Below are positions 25,732 through 34,627 of a DNA stretch of 64,000 nt, one piece after another. Location of the stretch: the NCBI GenBank assembly GCA_963738185.1, contig CAVTVA010000001.1:558001-622000 (forward strand), in the 5' to 3' direction. The notes beneath the pieces were generated by a model. The model did no database searches. It was not told the DNA's origin and saw only the letters and a list, made by a program, of their open reading frames with translations. Positions within the stretch are counted from its first letter, which is position 1; every line of letters begins with the position of its first letter. The stretch is from AP-15 sp963738185. GTDB lineage: Bacteria; Pseudomonadota; Alphaproteobacteria; ATCC43930; CGMCC-115725. The position numbers were made by a program, and so were the translations under genes.

Positions 25732-27159
25732 TCAGGAGATCACATCCCCGAATAAGAAATTCAGCGCCTTATCCAAATTGACGTGGGGAATGCCGTCGCC
25801 CGCAGCGTTGTCGATGCGCGGCGGTTGAAAAACCGGAAATTCCGTAAAACGCTCGCCCCAAAAGCCGGCTGGCGGCATCACCACCGGCACGATGCCCGGA
25901 AAAAACCGGATCCGCCGCTGTCCGCCTCGCGGCAGTCCGATCACGACATCAACCTTGTGACCGTCGATAGCGTCAATGCCATCCTCAGTGCAGCGGATAG
26001 AGGCGAGTGCCGTCGCAGCGACCTGGGCATGTGCGCGCTCGGCGCGCAGCCTGGGCGCCGCTACCATCTCAGCCATCAGCGCTTCGAGGTGGTCGCGCTG
26101 CAGCGCCGGGACATGGTCGGCCTTGGTCGCAGCAAAGAGCACACGATCGATGCGCGCGCCGAACAACCGCCCGAGCAGCCCGCGACGCCCAAAACGAAAC
26201 GATTGCAGTATCGTTTCGAGTGCTTGGGACTGGTCTGCGAACGCCTCTTCGCCGGCATTGAGCGCGCGCAGCACATCGACGAGCACGATCTGCCGATCGA
26301 CACGGCGGGCCAGATCAGAGAAGAACGGTTGCACCACATTTTGTTTATAGGAATCGAAGCGGGCTTCCATCACCGCGGCGAGGCTGCCTGGGCGAGTCCG
26401 CAGGCCGTAGGTGGCCGGCATTGGGCAAAATTCGAGGATCGGGTCATCCGTCAGCTCCCCGGGGTTCAAGAATCGTCCCGGCTGCAGGAGACTCAGCTGC
26501 TCGCGGGATCGACCCGCGGCGAGAAAGTTCCGATAGAGGATGTGCGCCTGTCGCGCGGTCTGCGCGTCGCTGCGTGAGCTTCCTGGGTGGCCGGCGAGAA
26601 AATCGAGCCACTCGCGGGCGAGTGGCGCTCGTACCCGACCCTGTGCCAGCCCGAGGACCGCGCGCGACCAATCTTGGTAGCTTGTTCGCAGCAACGGCAA
26701 GTCAAGCAGCCATTCGCCGGGATAATCGAGGATCTCGAGGCGGAGTTCTGCAACCCCGCCTACGGCACGCCCGATCGGGTGGCTGAAACCAAACAAGCCC
26801 GCCGGAACAAAGCGCACCGACAGATCGACTCGGCGCAAATCAGTGGTGCTTGGCGGCCATTGCGGTGGGTCGGCGGCGAGCGCAGTCACTGTCTCAGCTA
26901 GCGGAAAAGGGCGGATTTTTTCATGAACAGCGGGCCGCTGCCGCTGCACCGCGATAATCCGCCTCTCGGCAGCTGCGCTCAGGAAGGGAAGCCGGTTCGG
27001 CCACTTAACGGCGCCGATCAAGTTTTCGACCAAGCTGGTGATGAACGCGGTCTTGCCAGAGCCGCTGAGCCCGGTAACCGCGACCCGGAGGCTCCGATCG
27101 CGAAGAAAGCCGGTCAAGCTCGGCAGGATCGGAACTCCGATAGACGCGGCGGGCGCCAT
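25732..27159 (-). CDS. ycjX: YcjX-like P-loop NTPase (DUF463)
   Basis: 475 residues. Walker A 'VAVTGLSGSGKTAFITSLVE' at about 26-45, then 'LEILDYPGEWLLDLPLL', 'FDSYKQNVVQPFFSDLARRV', 'QIVLVDVLRALNAG' and 'LFAATKADHVP' (specificity loop). This is the conserved layout of the stress-linked YcjX GTPase family. In many proteobacteria ycjX is followed by a ycjF (DUF697) membrane protein; here the adjacent gene upstream (27184-27792) is a different, soluble protein. Confidence 0.9.
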   Translation of the reverse strand: MAPAASIGVPILPSLTGFLRDRSLRVAVTGLSGSGKTAFITSLVENLIGAVKWPNRLPFLSAAAERRIIAVQRQRPAVHEKIRPFPLAETVTALAADPPQWPPSTTDLRRVDLSVRFVPAGLFGFSHPIGRAVGGVAELRLEILDYPGEWLLDLPLLRTSYQDWSRAVLGLAQGRVRAPLAREWLDFLAGHPGSSRSDAQTARQAHILYRNFLAAGRSREQLSLLQPGRFLNPGELTDDPILEFCPMPATYGLRTRPGSLAAVMEARFDSYKQNVVQPFFSDLARRVDRQIVLVDVLRALNAGEEAFADQSQALETILQSFRFGRRGLLGRLFGARIDRVLFAATKADHVPALQRDHLEALMAEMVAAPRLRAERAHAQVAATALASIRCTEDGIDAIDGHKVDVVIGLPRGGQRRIRFFPGIVPVVMPPAGFWGERFTEFPVFQPPRIDNAAGDGIPHVNLDKALNFLFGDVIS

Positions 27160-27183
27160 ACCGTCATTCCGTTCTGAACCGGA

Positions 27184-27792
27184 CTAGCTGCGCGGCTTCA
27201 TCGCGACGTCGAGCATGACGTTTGGCAGAATTTCGCGGATAACGCCACGCAGCGTCGCCTCGTCGGCGCCGATCGCCGAAGCCAACAACCGGCGTGAGCC
27301 GCGGCGTAGCACCCGGGCGGTGGCCCGACCGTCGCGGCCGGGGCGGATTGTGGCAAATGCGTCGGCCGGCTCGATCCGCTTCAGGATGCGCTTGAGGGCC
27401 TGGAGCCCATCTGCCGTATCGACGTCGAAAATCGGCGTTTCCGAGTTTTCCGGCTCTTGTTCTTCCTCGACAGCGGCATCGATCGCCTCTACCGGCCGAT
27501 AGCGTGCAAGGGATTGATAGATCGCTCGACCTGGCTCGGTATCGATGCGTGATTGCAATTCCCAACTTTCGCCGCGGGCCGAGAGCTCGGTGATCAGCGC
27601 AAACAAGTCGTCACTGTCCTCCTCATGGGAACAGGTCAAAAATGCCAAGCGGCGATCATGCTCGACAACGCGGTCATCATCTTCGGCAAAGCCTAGCTCA
27701 GCCAATGCGTTGTCGAGCGCGCGGCGCGAGGCAACCAAAAGCGTCGTTACATGCAGGCGTCGCCCGCTTTCCGCTGGATCCTTCTCCGCCAT
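27184..27792 (-). CDS. Protein of unknown function upstream of ycjX
   Basis: 202 residues, soluble, acidic in the middle (DAAVEEEQEPENSETPIFD), basic at the ends. No domain recognised. Visible segments: 'TLLVASRRALDNALAELGF' near the N-terminus and 'RGSRRLLASAIGADEATLRG' near the C-terminus. Starts after 'GGCCAAGGAGGAGCCG'; ends 24 bp before ycjX, so probably cotranscribed. Because it occupies an operon place beside YcjX, a shared stress or envelope role is conceivable, but this is only position. Confidence 0.7.
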   Translation of the reverse strand: MAEKDPAESGRRLHVTTLLVASRRALDNALAELGFAEDDDRVVEHDRRLAFLTCSHEEDSDDLFALITELSARGESWELQSRIDTEPGRAIYQSLARYRPVEAIDAAVEEEQEPENSETPIFDVDTADGLQALKRILKRIEPADAFATIRPGRDGRATARVLRRGSRRLLASAIGADEATLRGVIREILPNVMLDVAMKPRS

Positions 27793-28700
27793 CGGCTCCT
27801 CCTTGGCCCGCGACCGTGTCGCCGATCCGATCCTAGGCGGCGCCGCTCAAGCTCGCGATCAAATAAATTCGGTCAGGCCGCGCATTCATTCGGCCGAGGC
27901 TTGCCTACCCGATTGAGGCATATATCGCGATCGACGCCTACGCTCATAAGCCGTCCCACGCCCGACAGCACGGTGGAGCCAAAGGAGATCAGCGTAAGGG
28001 TGCACGCTGGCCGGCGCATTATCGTCGTGTTGATAAACACAAAAAGCAGAAATCTGGTAATAATTTTCGACGCCGAGAAGCCCGCCGACGTGTGCCGACG
28101 TGCAGGAATCCTTCCAGACAGGCCTTCCGAGCAAACACAATCTTAGATTGTATGAAATGATTGACAGCGTCGATCGCGTCCCTGTCAGGATCACGAAAAG
28201 TATAAACTCAGCTCTTCTGATAATCGCGCAACAATGGCCAGACGAGTGGCATTGTGACCGTCGCCGCCGACACCGCAGCTATAGTAATAAAAATTGTACT
28301 ATAAGTAATGTAAATGATTGAAGGCCAATAGATCAATAAAACTTCTGTTAATTCCGATACAAAATTTAAGATTACCTCAATTCAGGGCAATCGCGAATCA
28401 TGGCATTCGTTTGGCTGCCCAGGGTTGCATGTTATTATCAGTAGCCGAATACAGTAGGATCCCGACGTTGATGATTATGACTATTAATAGTGCGAGACCC
28501 AGTCACTGCTGCCGATCCGCCGCACATATTTTGGCTCCAGGCTGACCGAGATCCGCGAAGATTTGGCCGCCGGTGGAGCCGCGAGGAGACAGAGACCCAG
28601 GCGCGCGACCACTGTGGCAAATTTTCGCCGTTGCCGCATTGTTGCTAGTTACATATCTACGGGTGCCACCGAAAGGCTGCTGAGAGGTACGCTTAGAAGG
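27793..28700. other. Gene-poor, AT-richer stretch of about 900 bp
   Basis: From about 28010 to 28540 the base composition is much richer in A+T than the rest of the window (for example the run around 28285-28400). Short frames exist (27886-28194 minus, 28100-28321 plus), but none has a recognisable motif or ribosome-binding site. It may hold regulatory RNA, decayed foreign DNA or promoters of the flanking divergent genes. Confidence 0.5.
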
Positions 28701-28871
28701 ATGACGATCATCAACCTCAATAAGCATCGTAAACAGCGCCAGCGTTCGCAGGACGAGCAGCGCGCGGCAGAGAATCGGGTCCGTTTCGGACGCACCAAAG
28801 CATTGCGGATCGGTGAGCGCCGGGAACGCGAGCAGGCTAAGCGGGACATCGACGGCAAGCGCCTCGATTAA
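28701..28871 (+). CDS. DUF4169 family small basic protein
   Basis: 56 residues: MTIINLNKHRKQRQRSQDEQ then 'RAAENRVRFGRTKALRIGER' and 'REREQAKRDIDGKRLD'. This is the DUF4169 pattern (start 'IINLN..RK', central 'AAENR..FGRTK', end 'LDG..LD'), a helix-rich protein found in alphaproteobacteria with unknown function. 'AGAAGG' lies directly before the ATG and 'GAGAGG' further up. The open frame to 28563 is not supported by the family length. Confidence 0.75.
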   Translation: MTIINLNKHRKQRQRSQDEQRAAENRVRFGRTKALRIGERREREQAKRDIDGKRLD

Positions 28872-29197
28872 ACCTGGGTTCGGCTACTCTTCGCTCGAAC
28901 TTGCACGAGAGCTATGCCCGGTGTCGCCCTTGCCCCGAGCGCCCGGGTCTCGGTTCGGCTGGCGACGTGCCGCGGTCTGACCAGCGCGCCACTGGCCGCT
29001 CGGCGGCGAGCTGAGTGAGCGGAAAAAGGCCGGCGCCGACGTCAGCCGGCCCCGGCCAGGTTGCGGGTGGCAAACCCGCGACAGGGAGACTTTGCCAAGC
29101 CGGGCTGCGGGGTAAGGCGAGCGCCCGGCATCCCGCCTCCCTTGCCAACGCAGCGGTGTGTCGATGGTTCCCGACAATCGACGCGCTAGCTTCGCGT
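28872..29197. other. Intergenic region of 326 bp
   Basis: Lies between the DUF4169 gene (plus) and the 3' end of the ECF sigma gene (minus), so convergent. GC-rich. Minus-strand frames of about 100 codons cross it but have Arg/Ser/Pro-rich compositions typical of shadow translation. I see no gene and in particular no anti-sigma factor. Confidence 0.5.
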
Positions 29198-29857
29198 TCA
29201 ACCCGAGGCCGAACCGGCCGCATGAGAGGAGTTGGGGGGCCGTCGTGCTGGCATCGGCGACGCCAGGCGCCTGCGATCGATAGCTATCTCAGAACGCGCC
29301 GCGGCACCCGCAAAGCACCGGCTTGTAGCGACGCCTATTTCGCCTTTAGAGAGCGTGGCTTCGGATTCGCTATCGAAATCGGATCCCATCAGCCTGCGCA
29401 GGGCCTCGCGACCGCGCGACAGCCGCGAACGAACGGTGCCAACCGGCACGTCGAGGACCGCTGCGACCTCCTCGTAACGCAACCCTTCCAAGCCGACGAG
29501 AAGAATGGCGGAGCGCTGCTCCTCGGGGAGCTTGGCTATCGCGCGCTCCAGATCTCGCAGCTCGAGCCGCGACCCCTGTTGCGGGGCCCGGGTCAACAGG
29601 GGCTCGGTATCGCTCAGCCCAACCATGGCTCCCTCTCGCACGGAGCGGCGCACGTAATTCACGTATTGGTTATGGAGAATAGTAAACAACCAAGCCCGCA
29701 AATCCGTTCCTCGCTGCCATAGATGCAGCTTGCCGAGCGCGCGTGTCAGGCAGTCCTGGACGAGATCATCGGCGGCAACCATATCGCGGGTCAGCGCCCG
29801 CGCGTATCGTCGAAGTCGCGGGATTTCGGCTTCGATCTCCCGGTAAGTGTCTGCCAC
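29198..29857 (-). CDS. RNA polymerase ECF-type sigma factor
   Basis: 219 residues. Region sigma-2 in residues 10-75 with 'DDLVQDCLTRALGKLHLW' and 'TDLRAWLFTILHNQYVNYVR'; sigma-4 in 105-160 with 'LPEEQRSAILLVGLEGLRYE' and 'DVPVGTVRSRLSRGREALRR' (recognition helix). A tail of about 55 residues beyond sigma-4 is not conserved and looks disordered. No anti-sigma gene follows it. Divergent from the response regulator gene at 30064. Confidence 0.88.
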   Translation of the reverse strand: MADTYREIEAEIPRLRRYARALTRDMVAADDLVQDCLTRALGKLHLWQRGTDLRAWLFTILHNQYVNYVRRSVREGAMVGLSDTEPLLTRAPQQGSRLELRDLERAIAKLPEEQRSAILLVGLEGLRYEEVAAVLDVPVGTVRSRLSRGREALRRLMGSDFDSESEATLSKGEIGVATSRCFAGAAARSEIAIDRRRLASPMPARRPPNSSHAAGSASG

Positions 29858-29955
29858 GGAAGACTCCCGATGTTGGCGGCGGCCGACGGAAGCAAGGCCT
29901 AACCGGAGGCCGAAAATCTATCGGGGCGGTGTAAGCCGATAATGTCAGGGCGGCT

Positions 29956-29978
29956 GATTTTATGTAAGATTTTGTAAC
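29956..29978 (+). promoter_or_regulatory. Direct repeats in the divergent sigma / response-regulator promoter region
   Basis: Two tandem near-copies, GATTTTATGTAA (29956-29967) and GATTTTGTAAC (29968-29978), followed by 'CATATGTATGATG'. Direct repeats with a period of about one helical turn are the usual binding layout of OmpR-type regulators, and one is encoded just downstream. Autoregulation is an inference. Confidence 0.35.
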
Positions 29979-30063
29979 CATATGTATGATGCTTCCGGTC
30001 GCGAACCCTCTGGCCCTTGCCGGAGGGGCCGGCTCGGTGCACAGGTGGGGCAAGCGGACCGAA

Positions 30064-30783
30064 ATGAGCGACAATGGCCATATCCTGATCGTCGATGATC
30101 AACGAGAGATTTGCGAGCTGGTCCAGGACTACCTCTCGGGTGAAGGGTATCGGGTGTCCACCGCCCATGACGGTGCTGGAATGCGCCGCGTGTTCTCGCA
30201 GACTTCGGTCGATCTTGTGATCTTGGACCTGATGTTGCCAGGCGAGGACGGCCTGACGCTCGCCCGTTCCCTGCGCGACGAGTCCAATGTCGGAATCATC
30301 ATTCTCACTGGGCGCGGAGAAACCGTCGATCGCATCATCGGGCTGGAAATGGGCGCTGACGACTATTTGCCCAAGCCGTTCCACCTGCGCGAGCTACTGG
30401 CGCGGGTCAAAAGCGTGCTGCGCCGCGTCTCAAGCCGGACCGCGGACCGGGCGCCGCCGCCGCCGTCCAAGGCGCGATTTGCCGGCTGGAACCTCGATCT
30501 TTCGAGTCGTGAGCTGTTTTCGCCCGCTGGAAACGAGGTTCGGTTGACCACGGGCGAATTTGACCTGCTGGCGGCCTTTGTCAACAACGCCAATCAGGTG
30601 CTGACCCGAGACCGACTGTTGGATTTGGCACGAAATCGCGAGGCCGGGCCGTTCGATCGGACAATCGATGTTCAAGTCGGGCGCCTTCGCCGGAAGCTCG
30701 AGGACGATCCGCAACGGCCGTCGATGATCAAAACGGTCCGCGGCACCGGATACATTTTCACCCCCGCGGTCGAGACCGGCTGA
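30064..30783 (+). CDS. OmpR-family two-component response regulator
   Basis: 239 residues. Receiver domain (residues 5-120): 'ILIVDDQREICELVQDYL' (acidic pair), phospho-acceptor Asp in 'DLVILDLMLPGEDG', Thr in 'IIILTGRGE' and Lys in 'DYLPKPFHLRELLARVKSVL'. Winged-helix DNA-binding domain (about 145-236): 'LTTGEFDLLAAFVNNANQVL' and 'TIDVQVGRLRRKLEDDPQRP'. The start MSDNGHILIVDD at 30064 is preferred to the longer frame from 29986. No sensor kinase gene is adjacent. Confidence 0.93.
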   Translation: MSDNGHILIVDDQREICELVQDYLSGEGYRVSTAHDGAGMRRVFSQTSVDLVILDLMLPGEDGLTLARSLRDESNVGIIILTGRGETVDRIIGLEMGADDYLPKPFHLRELLARVKSVLRRVSSRTADRAPPPPSKARFAGWNLDLSSRELFSPAGNEVRLTTGEFDLLAAFVNNANQVLTRDRLLDLARNREAGPFDRTIDVQVGRLRRKLEDDPQRPSMIKTVRGTGYIFTPAVETG

Positions 30784-31010
30784 TGCAATGCCGATGGACC
30801 CGTTGGAGCCGTGGTGGGGAACTCAGGGATACGAATGGTTCGGCTGGCGGGCGTCCTCACTTTCCGGTCACACGGTCAGACAGCTGCGGCACCACCACGT
30901 CGTCGATGTTCCGGCGCTGGCGCGGCGAGGATCAGCGAACTGGCGCCCGGCTTGACAACCTGTCGCTCCGACCGTAGGGGTTCGGGCCTGCCGATCAGCG
31001 CTGGGCTCTG

Positions 31011-32426
31011 ATGTTCGAAAAAAAGCACGCTGCTTTTCCCGGCCGGCTCGTGATCGTCGGCTTTGGCAGCATCGGCCAGGGGGTCCTGCCGCTGCTGCTG
31101 CGCCACCTCGAGATCGAGCCCGCTCGGATCTCAATCGTCACCGCCGAAGCGCGCGGCCGCGAGATCGCAGCCGAATACGGCGTCGGCTTCGTCGAAGCCG
31201 CGCTGACCCGTGAGAATTACCGGGGTGTCTTGATGTCCCGGATCGCCGAGGGCGGTTTCCTTCTCAACCTGTCGGTCGACGTGTCGAGCACCGCTCTGAT
31301 CGAGCTGTGCCAAGAACAAGGCGCGCTCTATCTCGATACTTGCATCGAGCCATGGGCGGGCGGCTACACCGACCCGAGGCTGCCGCCTTCGGCGCGCTCC
31401 AACTATGCGCTGCGCGAGAGCGCGCTGGCGCTGCGCCACCGCTTTCCGCAAGGACCCACTGCGGTGGTGACGCATGGCGCCAATCCGGGCCTTGTCTCGC
31501 ATTTCGTCAAGCAGGCGCTGATCGATCTCGCCGGCGATTTGGGCATGGCCGGCACCGTGCCGGACAGCCGCGCCGACTGGGCCCGCCTGGCCGAGCGTCT
31601 CGGCATCAAGGTCATCCATATCGCCGAGCGCGACACCCAGGTCGCGAACATCCCCAAAGAGCCGGGCGAGTTCGTCAACACCTGGTCGATCGACGGCTTT
31701 GTCAGCGAAGGCTCGCAGCCGGCAGAGCTCGGCTGGGGCACCCACGAGCGCCATTTCCCAGCGGATGGCGGGCGTCATGATTTCGGCGGCGGCGCCGCGA
31801 TCTATCTGACCCGACCGGGAGCGGCCACCAGAGTGTGCAGCTGGACACCGCTCGAAGGGTCCTATCACGGGTTTCTGATCACCCATGGCGAATCGATCTC
31901 TATCGCCGATTTTCTGACGCTCGCGGAGGGCGGCGAGGGACGCTATCGGCCGACTTGCCACTATGCCTATCATCCTTGCGACGACGCGGTGTTGAGCCTG
32001 CACGAGCTTGCCGGCAAGAACTGGCGTTTGCAGCAGCGCAAGCGCCTGCTGATGGATGAAATCACGCACGGCACCGACGAGCTCGGGGTGCTGCTGATGG
32101 GCTCGCCAAAGGGCGTTTATTGGTACGGCTCGCGGCTGACGATCGACGAGGCGCGGCGGCTTGCGCCACACAACAATGCGACCTCGCTCCAGGTAACTGC
32201 GGCGGTTCTGGGCGGCCTCGTCTGGGCATTGGAGAACCCGCGTGCCGGCGTTGTCGAGCCCGAGGATTTGGATTTCGCGCGTGTTCTCGACATCGCGCGG
32301 CCCTATCTTGGCGAGATTGTCGGCGCTTACGGCGATTGGACGCCGCTCGACGATCGGGAGAAATTGTTCGGCGAAGACCTCGACCGCGCCGACCCCTGGC
32401 AATTCAAGAACATCCGGATCGTCTGA
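31011..32426 (+). CDS. hss: Homospermidine synthase
   Basis: NAD-dependent enzyme that makes sym-homospermidine from putrescine (with putrescine or spermidine as aminobutyl donor). 471 residues, the family size. Rossmann start 'RLVIVGFGSIGQGVLPLLLR', then 'LNLSVDVSSTALIELCQEQG', 'YLDTCIEPWAGGYTD', 'VVTHGANPGLVSHFVKQAL', 'HIAERDTQVANIPKEPGEFV' and 'LMGSPKGVYWYGSRLTIDEA'. Common in alphaproteobacteria as the main long polyamine route. Single gene; a 227-bp gap to the regulator upstream shows nothing else. Confidence 0.95.
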   Translation: MFEKKHAAFPGRLVIVGFGSIGQGVLPLLLRHLEIEPARISIVTAEARGREIAAEYGVGFVEAALTRENYRGVLMSRIAEGGFLLNLSVDVSSTALIELCQEQGALYLDTCIEPWAGGYTDPRLPPSARSNYALRESALALRHRFPQGPTAVVTHGANPGLVSHFVKQALIDLAGDLGMAGTVPDSRADWARLAERLGIKVIHIAERDTQVANIPKEPGEFVNTWSIDGFVSEGSQPAELGWGTHERHFPADGGRHDFGGGAAIYLTRPGAATRVCSWTPLEGSYHGFLITHGESISIADFLTLAEGGEGRYRPTCHYAYHPCDDAVLSLHELAGKNWRLQQRKRLLMDEITHGTDELGVLLMGSPKGVYWYGSRLTIDEARRLAPHNNATSLQVTAAVLGGLVWALENPRAGVVEPEDLDFARVLDIARPYLGEIVGAYGDWTPLDDREKLFGEDLDRADPWQFKNIRIV

Positions 32427-32495
32427 GCGCCGGCAAACGAGCGGGGCGGCTTGGCCCCAACGCTTCCCTGTGCTCGATGCCCGTGCCTGGCGGCG

Positions 32496-32855
32496 TTACT
32501 CGCCGAGGGTGGCGGCGATTTCGGTGGCGAGCTGACCGGCCCGATAAGGTTTTTTGAGCAGGCGCGACACCGGGCCAAACCCGGCGGCATAACCCGAGGT
32601 GAACAGCACCTTGAGCCCAGGCATCTGCTCGAGCGCGCGGCGCGCGACCTCGATCCCGTCAAGCCCCGGCATAATGATGTCGGTGAACAAGACGTCGATC
32701 CGCGTACCCTCGCGCAGCATCGAGAGCGCGGTCGCGCCGTCGGGTGCGGTCAAGACGGTGTAGCCGCAATCCTCCAGCACCTCGCTCGCATAGTCGCGGA
32801 CATCGGGATCGTCGTCGACGACCAGTATGGTCTGTTGCGCCGGATCGACCTGCAT
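32496..32855 (-). CDS. Stand-alone response regulator receiver protein
   Basis: 119 residues, a receiver domain only: 'TILVVDDDPDVRDYASEVLE', phospho-acceptor Asp in 'IDVLFTDIIMPGLDG', 'VLFTSGYAAG' and the conserved Lys in 'RLLKKPYRAGQLATEIAA'. The pattern 'FTSGYA' is shared with receivers attached to or working with hybrid histidine kinases. There is no output domain. The start at MQVDPAQQTI (32853-32855) is preferred to the longer frame from 32936. Convergent with hss. Confidence 0.85.
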   Translation of the reverse strand: MQVDPAQQTILVVDDDPDVRDYASEVLEDCGYTVLTAPDGATALSMLREGTRIDVLFTDIIMPGLDGIEVARRALEQMPGLKVLFTSGYAAGFGPVSRLLKKPYRAGQLATEIAATLGE

Positions 32856-32991
32856 GCCGCGCCGCCCCCAACTCCCCGACCCAACGCATCGGCCACGTTG
32901 AACGGCAACATACGCCAGCGGAATCGGTGCGGCCACTGCTCCTAAGGACTATGTAAGCAAGGAGTGACCGAGATGTTCGGGCGCTTCACCT

Positions 32992-34575
32992 TCAATGCCG
33001 GAAATGGCGAATACCGGTGAACACCATGGCGATACCGGCGGCGTCGGCGGCGGCGATGACTTCCGCGTCGCGGACCGACCCGCCCGGCTGGATCACCGCC
33101 GTGGCGCCGGCCGCGATCGCCGCTTCGAGGCCGTCAGCGAATGGGAAGAATGCGTCCGACGCGAGCACCAAGCCGCGGGTCGGCGGTGGCGACAGCCCCG
33201 CCGCGCGTCCGGCCTCAGCCGCCTTTTGGACGGCGATCCGGACGCTGTCGACCCGGCTCGGCTGCCCGGCGCCAATGCCGAGCGTGGCGCCATCGCGGGC
33301 GAAAACGATCGCGTTCGACTTGACGTGCTTGGCCACGAGGTCGGCGAACAGCAGATCGGTGACCTCGCTCTCGCCCGGCGCGCGGCGCGTGACAACGCGC
33401 ATCTGGTCGCGCCCGATCCGCATCTGGTCGCGTTCGTGCGCAAGAATCCCGCCCGCCACCGAGCGAAAGGTGAGGCCGGCCGCGGCCGAGTCGGGCATCG
33501 CACCAGCCGCCAGCAGCCGCAGCGCCGATCGGCGGGCGAGCAGCGCCGTGGCATCCTCGTCTACATCTGGGGCGATGACGACTTCGACAAAGAGCTGGGC
33601 GATTGCCTCCGCCGTCGCCGCGTCGAGCCGGCGGTTGGCCGCGACGACGCCGCCAAAGGCGCTGACCGGGTCGCAGGCGAGCGCCTTTGCCCACGCCTCG
33701 CCCAGGCTCGCGCCGATCGCGACCCCGCAGGGGTTGGCATGCTTGATGATTGCCACCGCTGGCGGCGCGAACTCGGCGACCAGCTCAAAGGCCGCATCGG
33801 CATCGGCATAATTGTTGTAGGACAATTCCTTGCCCTGAAGCTGCCGCGCGCTCGCCACCCCGGGGCGGAGTTCCCCGGCATGATAGAAGGCGCCCGCCTG
33901 ATGCGGGTTCTCGCCGTAGCGCAGGCGCTGTGCGAGCCGGCCGGCAACAACCAGGGTCTCGGGGAATGTCTCGCCCGCCTCGTGCGCCAGCCATTCGGCG
34001 ATTGCCGCATCATAGGCGGCGGTCGCGGCGTAGGCCTTGCCCGCGAGCCTCAGCCGCAGCGCAGCGCCGACCGAGCCGTCTCCGACCGCGAGCTCGGCCA
34101 GCACCGCACCGTAATCGGACGGGTCGCTGGCCACGGTCACGCTGTCGTGGTTTTTGGCGGCAGCGCGCAGCAGCGCCACGCCGCCGATGTCAATGTTCTC
34201 TATGCACTCCTCGCGGGTTCCGCCGCCGGCAACCGTCTTGTCAAACGGATAGAGGTTGCAGACCAACAGATCGATCGGGGCGATGCCCCGCGCGGCCAGC
34301 TCGGCGAGGTGATCCGCGCGGTCGCGCCGCGCCAACAAGCCGCCATGGATTGCCGGATGCAGCGTCTTGACCCGGCCGTCGAGAAATTCCGGGGCGCCGG
34401 TGACGCTTGCGACCTCGATGACCGGCAGCCCCGCCGCGGCCAATGCGCGCGCCGTGCCCCCGGTCGAGATCAAGACGATCCCGCGCGCCGCCAGCGTCTT
34501 GGCAAAAGCGACGATCCCGGTCTTGTCGCTGACGGAAATCAGCGTGCGGCGGATCTGCTGCGGCGAAGCATTCAT
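32992..34575 (-). CDS. purH: Bifunctional AICAR formyltransferase / IMP cyclohydrolase
   Basis: Last two steps of purine synthesis. 527 residues. N-terminal IMP cyclohydrolase domain: 'RRTLISVSDKTGIVAFAKTL', 'LISTGGTARALAAAGL', 'VKTLHPAIHGGLLARRD'. C-terminal transformylase: 'GKELSYNNYADADAAFELV', 'AIIKHANPCGVAIGASL' (catalytic His-Asn region), 'SDAFFPFADGLEAAIAAG' and 'TGIRHFRH' at the end. A short internal duplication (RDQMRIGRDQMRV) is visible. The ATG at 34573-34575 gives the canonical start. Confidence 0.97.
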   Translation of the reverse strand: MNASPQQIRRTLISVSDKTGIVAFAKTLAARGIVLISTGGTARALAAAGLPVIEVASVTGAPEFLDGRVKTLHPAIHGGLLARRDRADHLAELAARGIAPIDLLVCNLYPFDKTVAGGGTREECIENIDIGGVALLRAAAKNHDSVTVASDPSDYGAVLAELAVGDGSVGAALRLRLAGKAYAATAAYDAAIAEWLAHEAGETFPETLVVAGRLAQRLRYGENPHQAGAFYHAGELRPGVASARQLQGKELSYNNYADADAAFELVAEFAPPAVAIIKHANPCGVAIGASLGEAWAKALACDPVSAFGGVVAANRRLDAATAEAIAQLFVEVVIAPDVDEDATALLARRSALRLLAAGAMPDSAAAGLTFRSVAGGILAHERDQMRIGRDQMRVVTRRAPGESEVTDLLFADLVAKHVKSNAIVFARDGATLGIGAGQPSRVDSVRIAVQKAAEAGRAAGLSPPPTRGLVLASDAFFPFADGLEAAIAAGATAVIQPGGSVRDAEVIAAADAAGIAMVFTGIRHFRH

Positions 34576-34627
34576 CGGCCGGGTATAGGGTCGAGCGCCG
34601 CCCGGGACAAGCCTGCGCGGATCAAAG

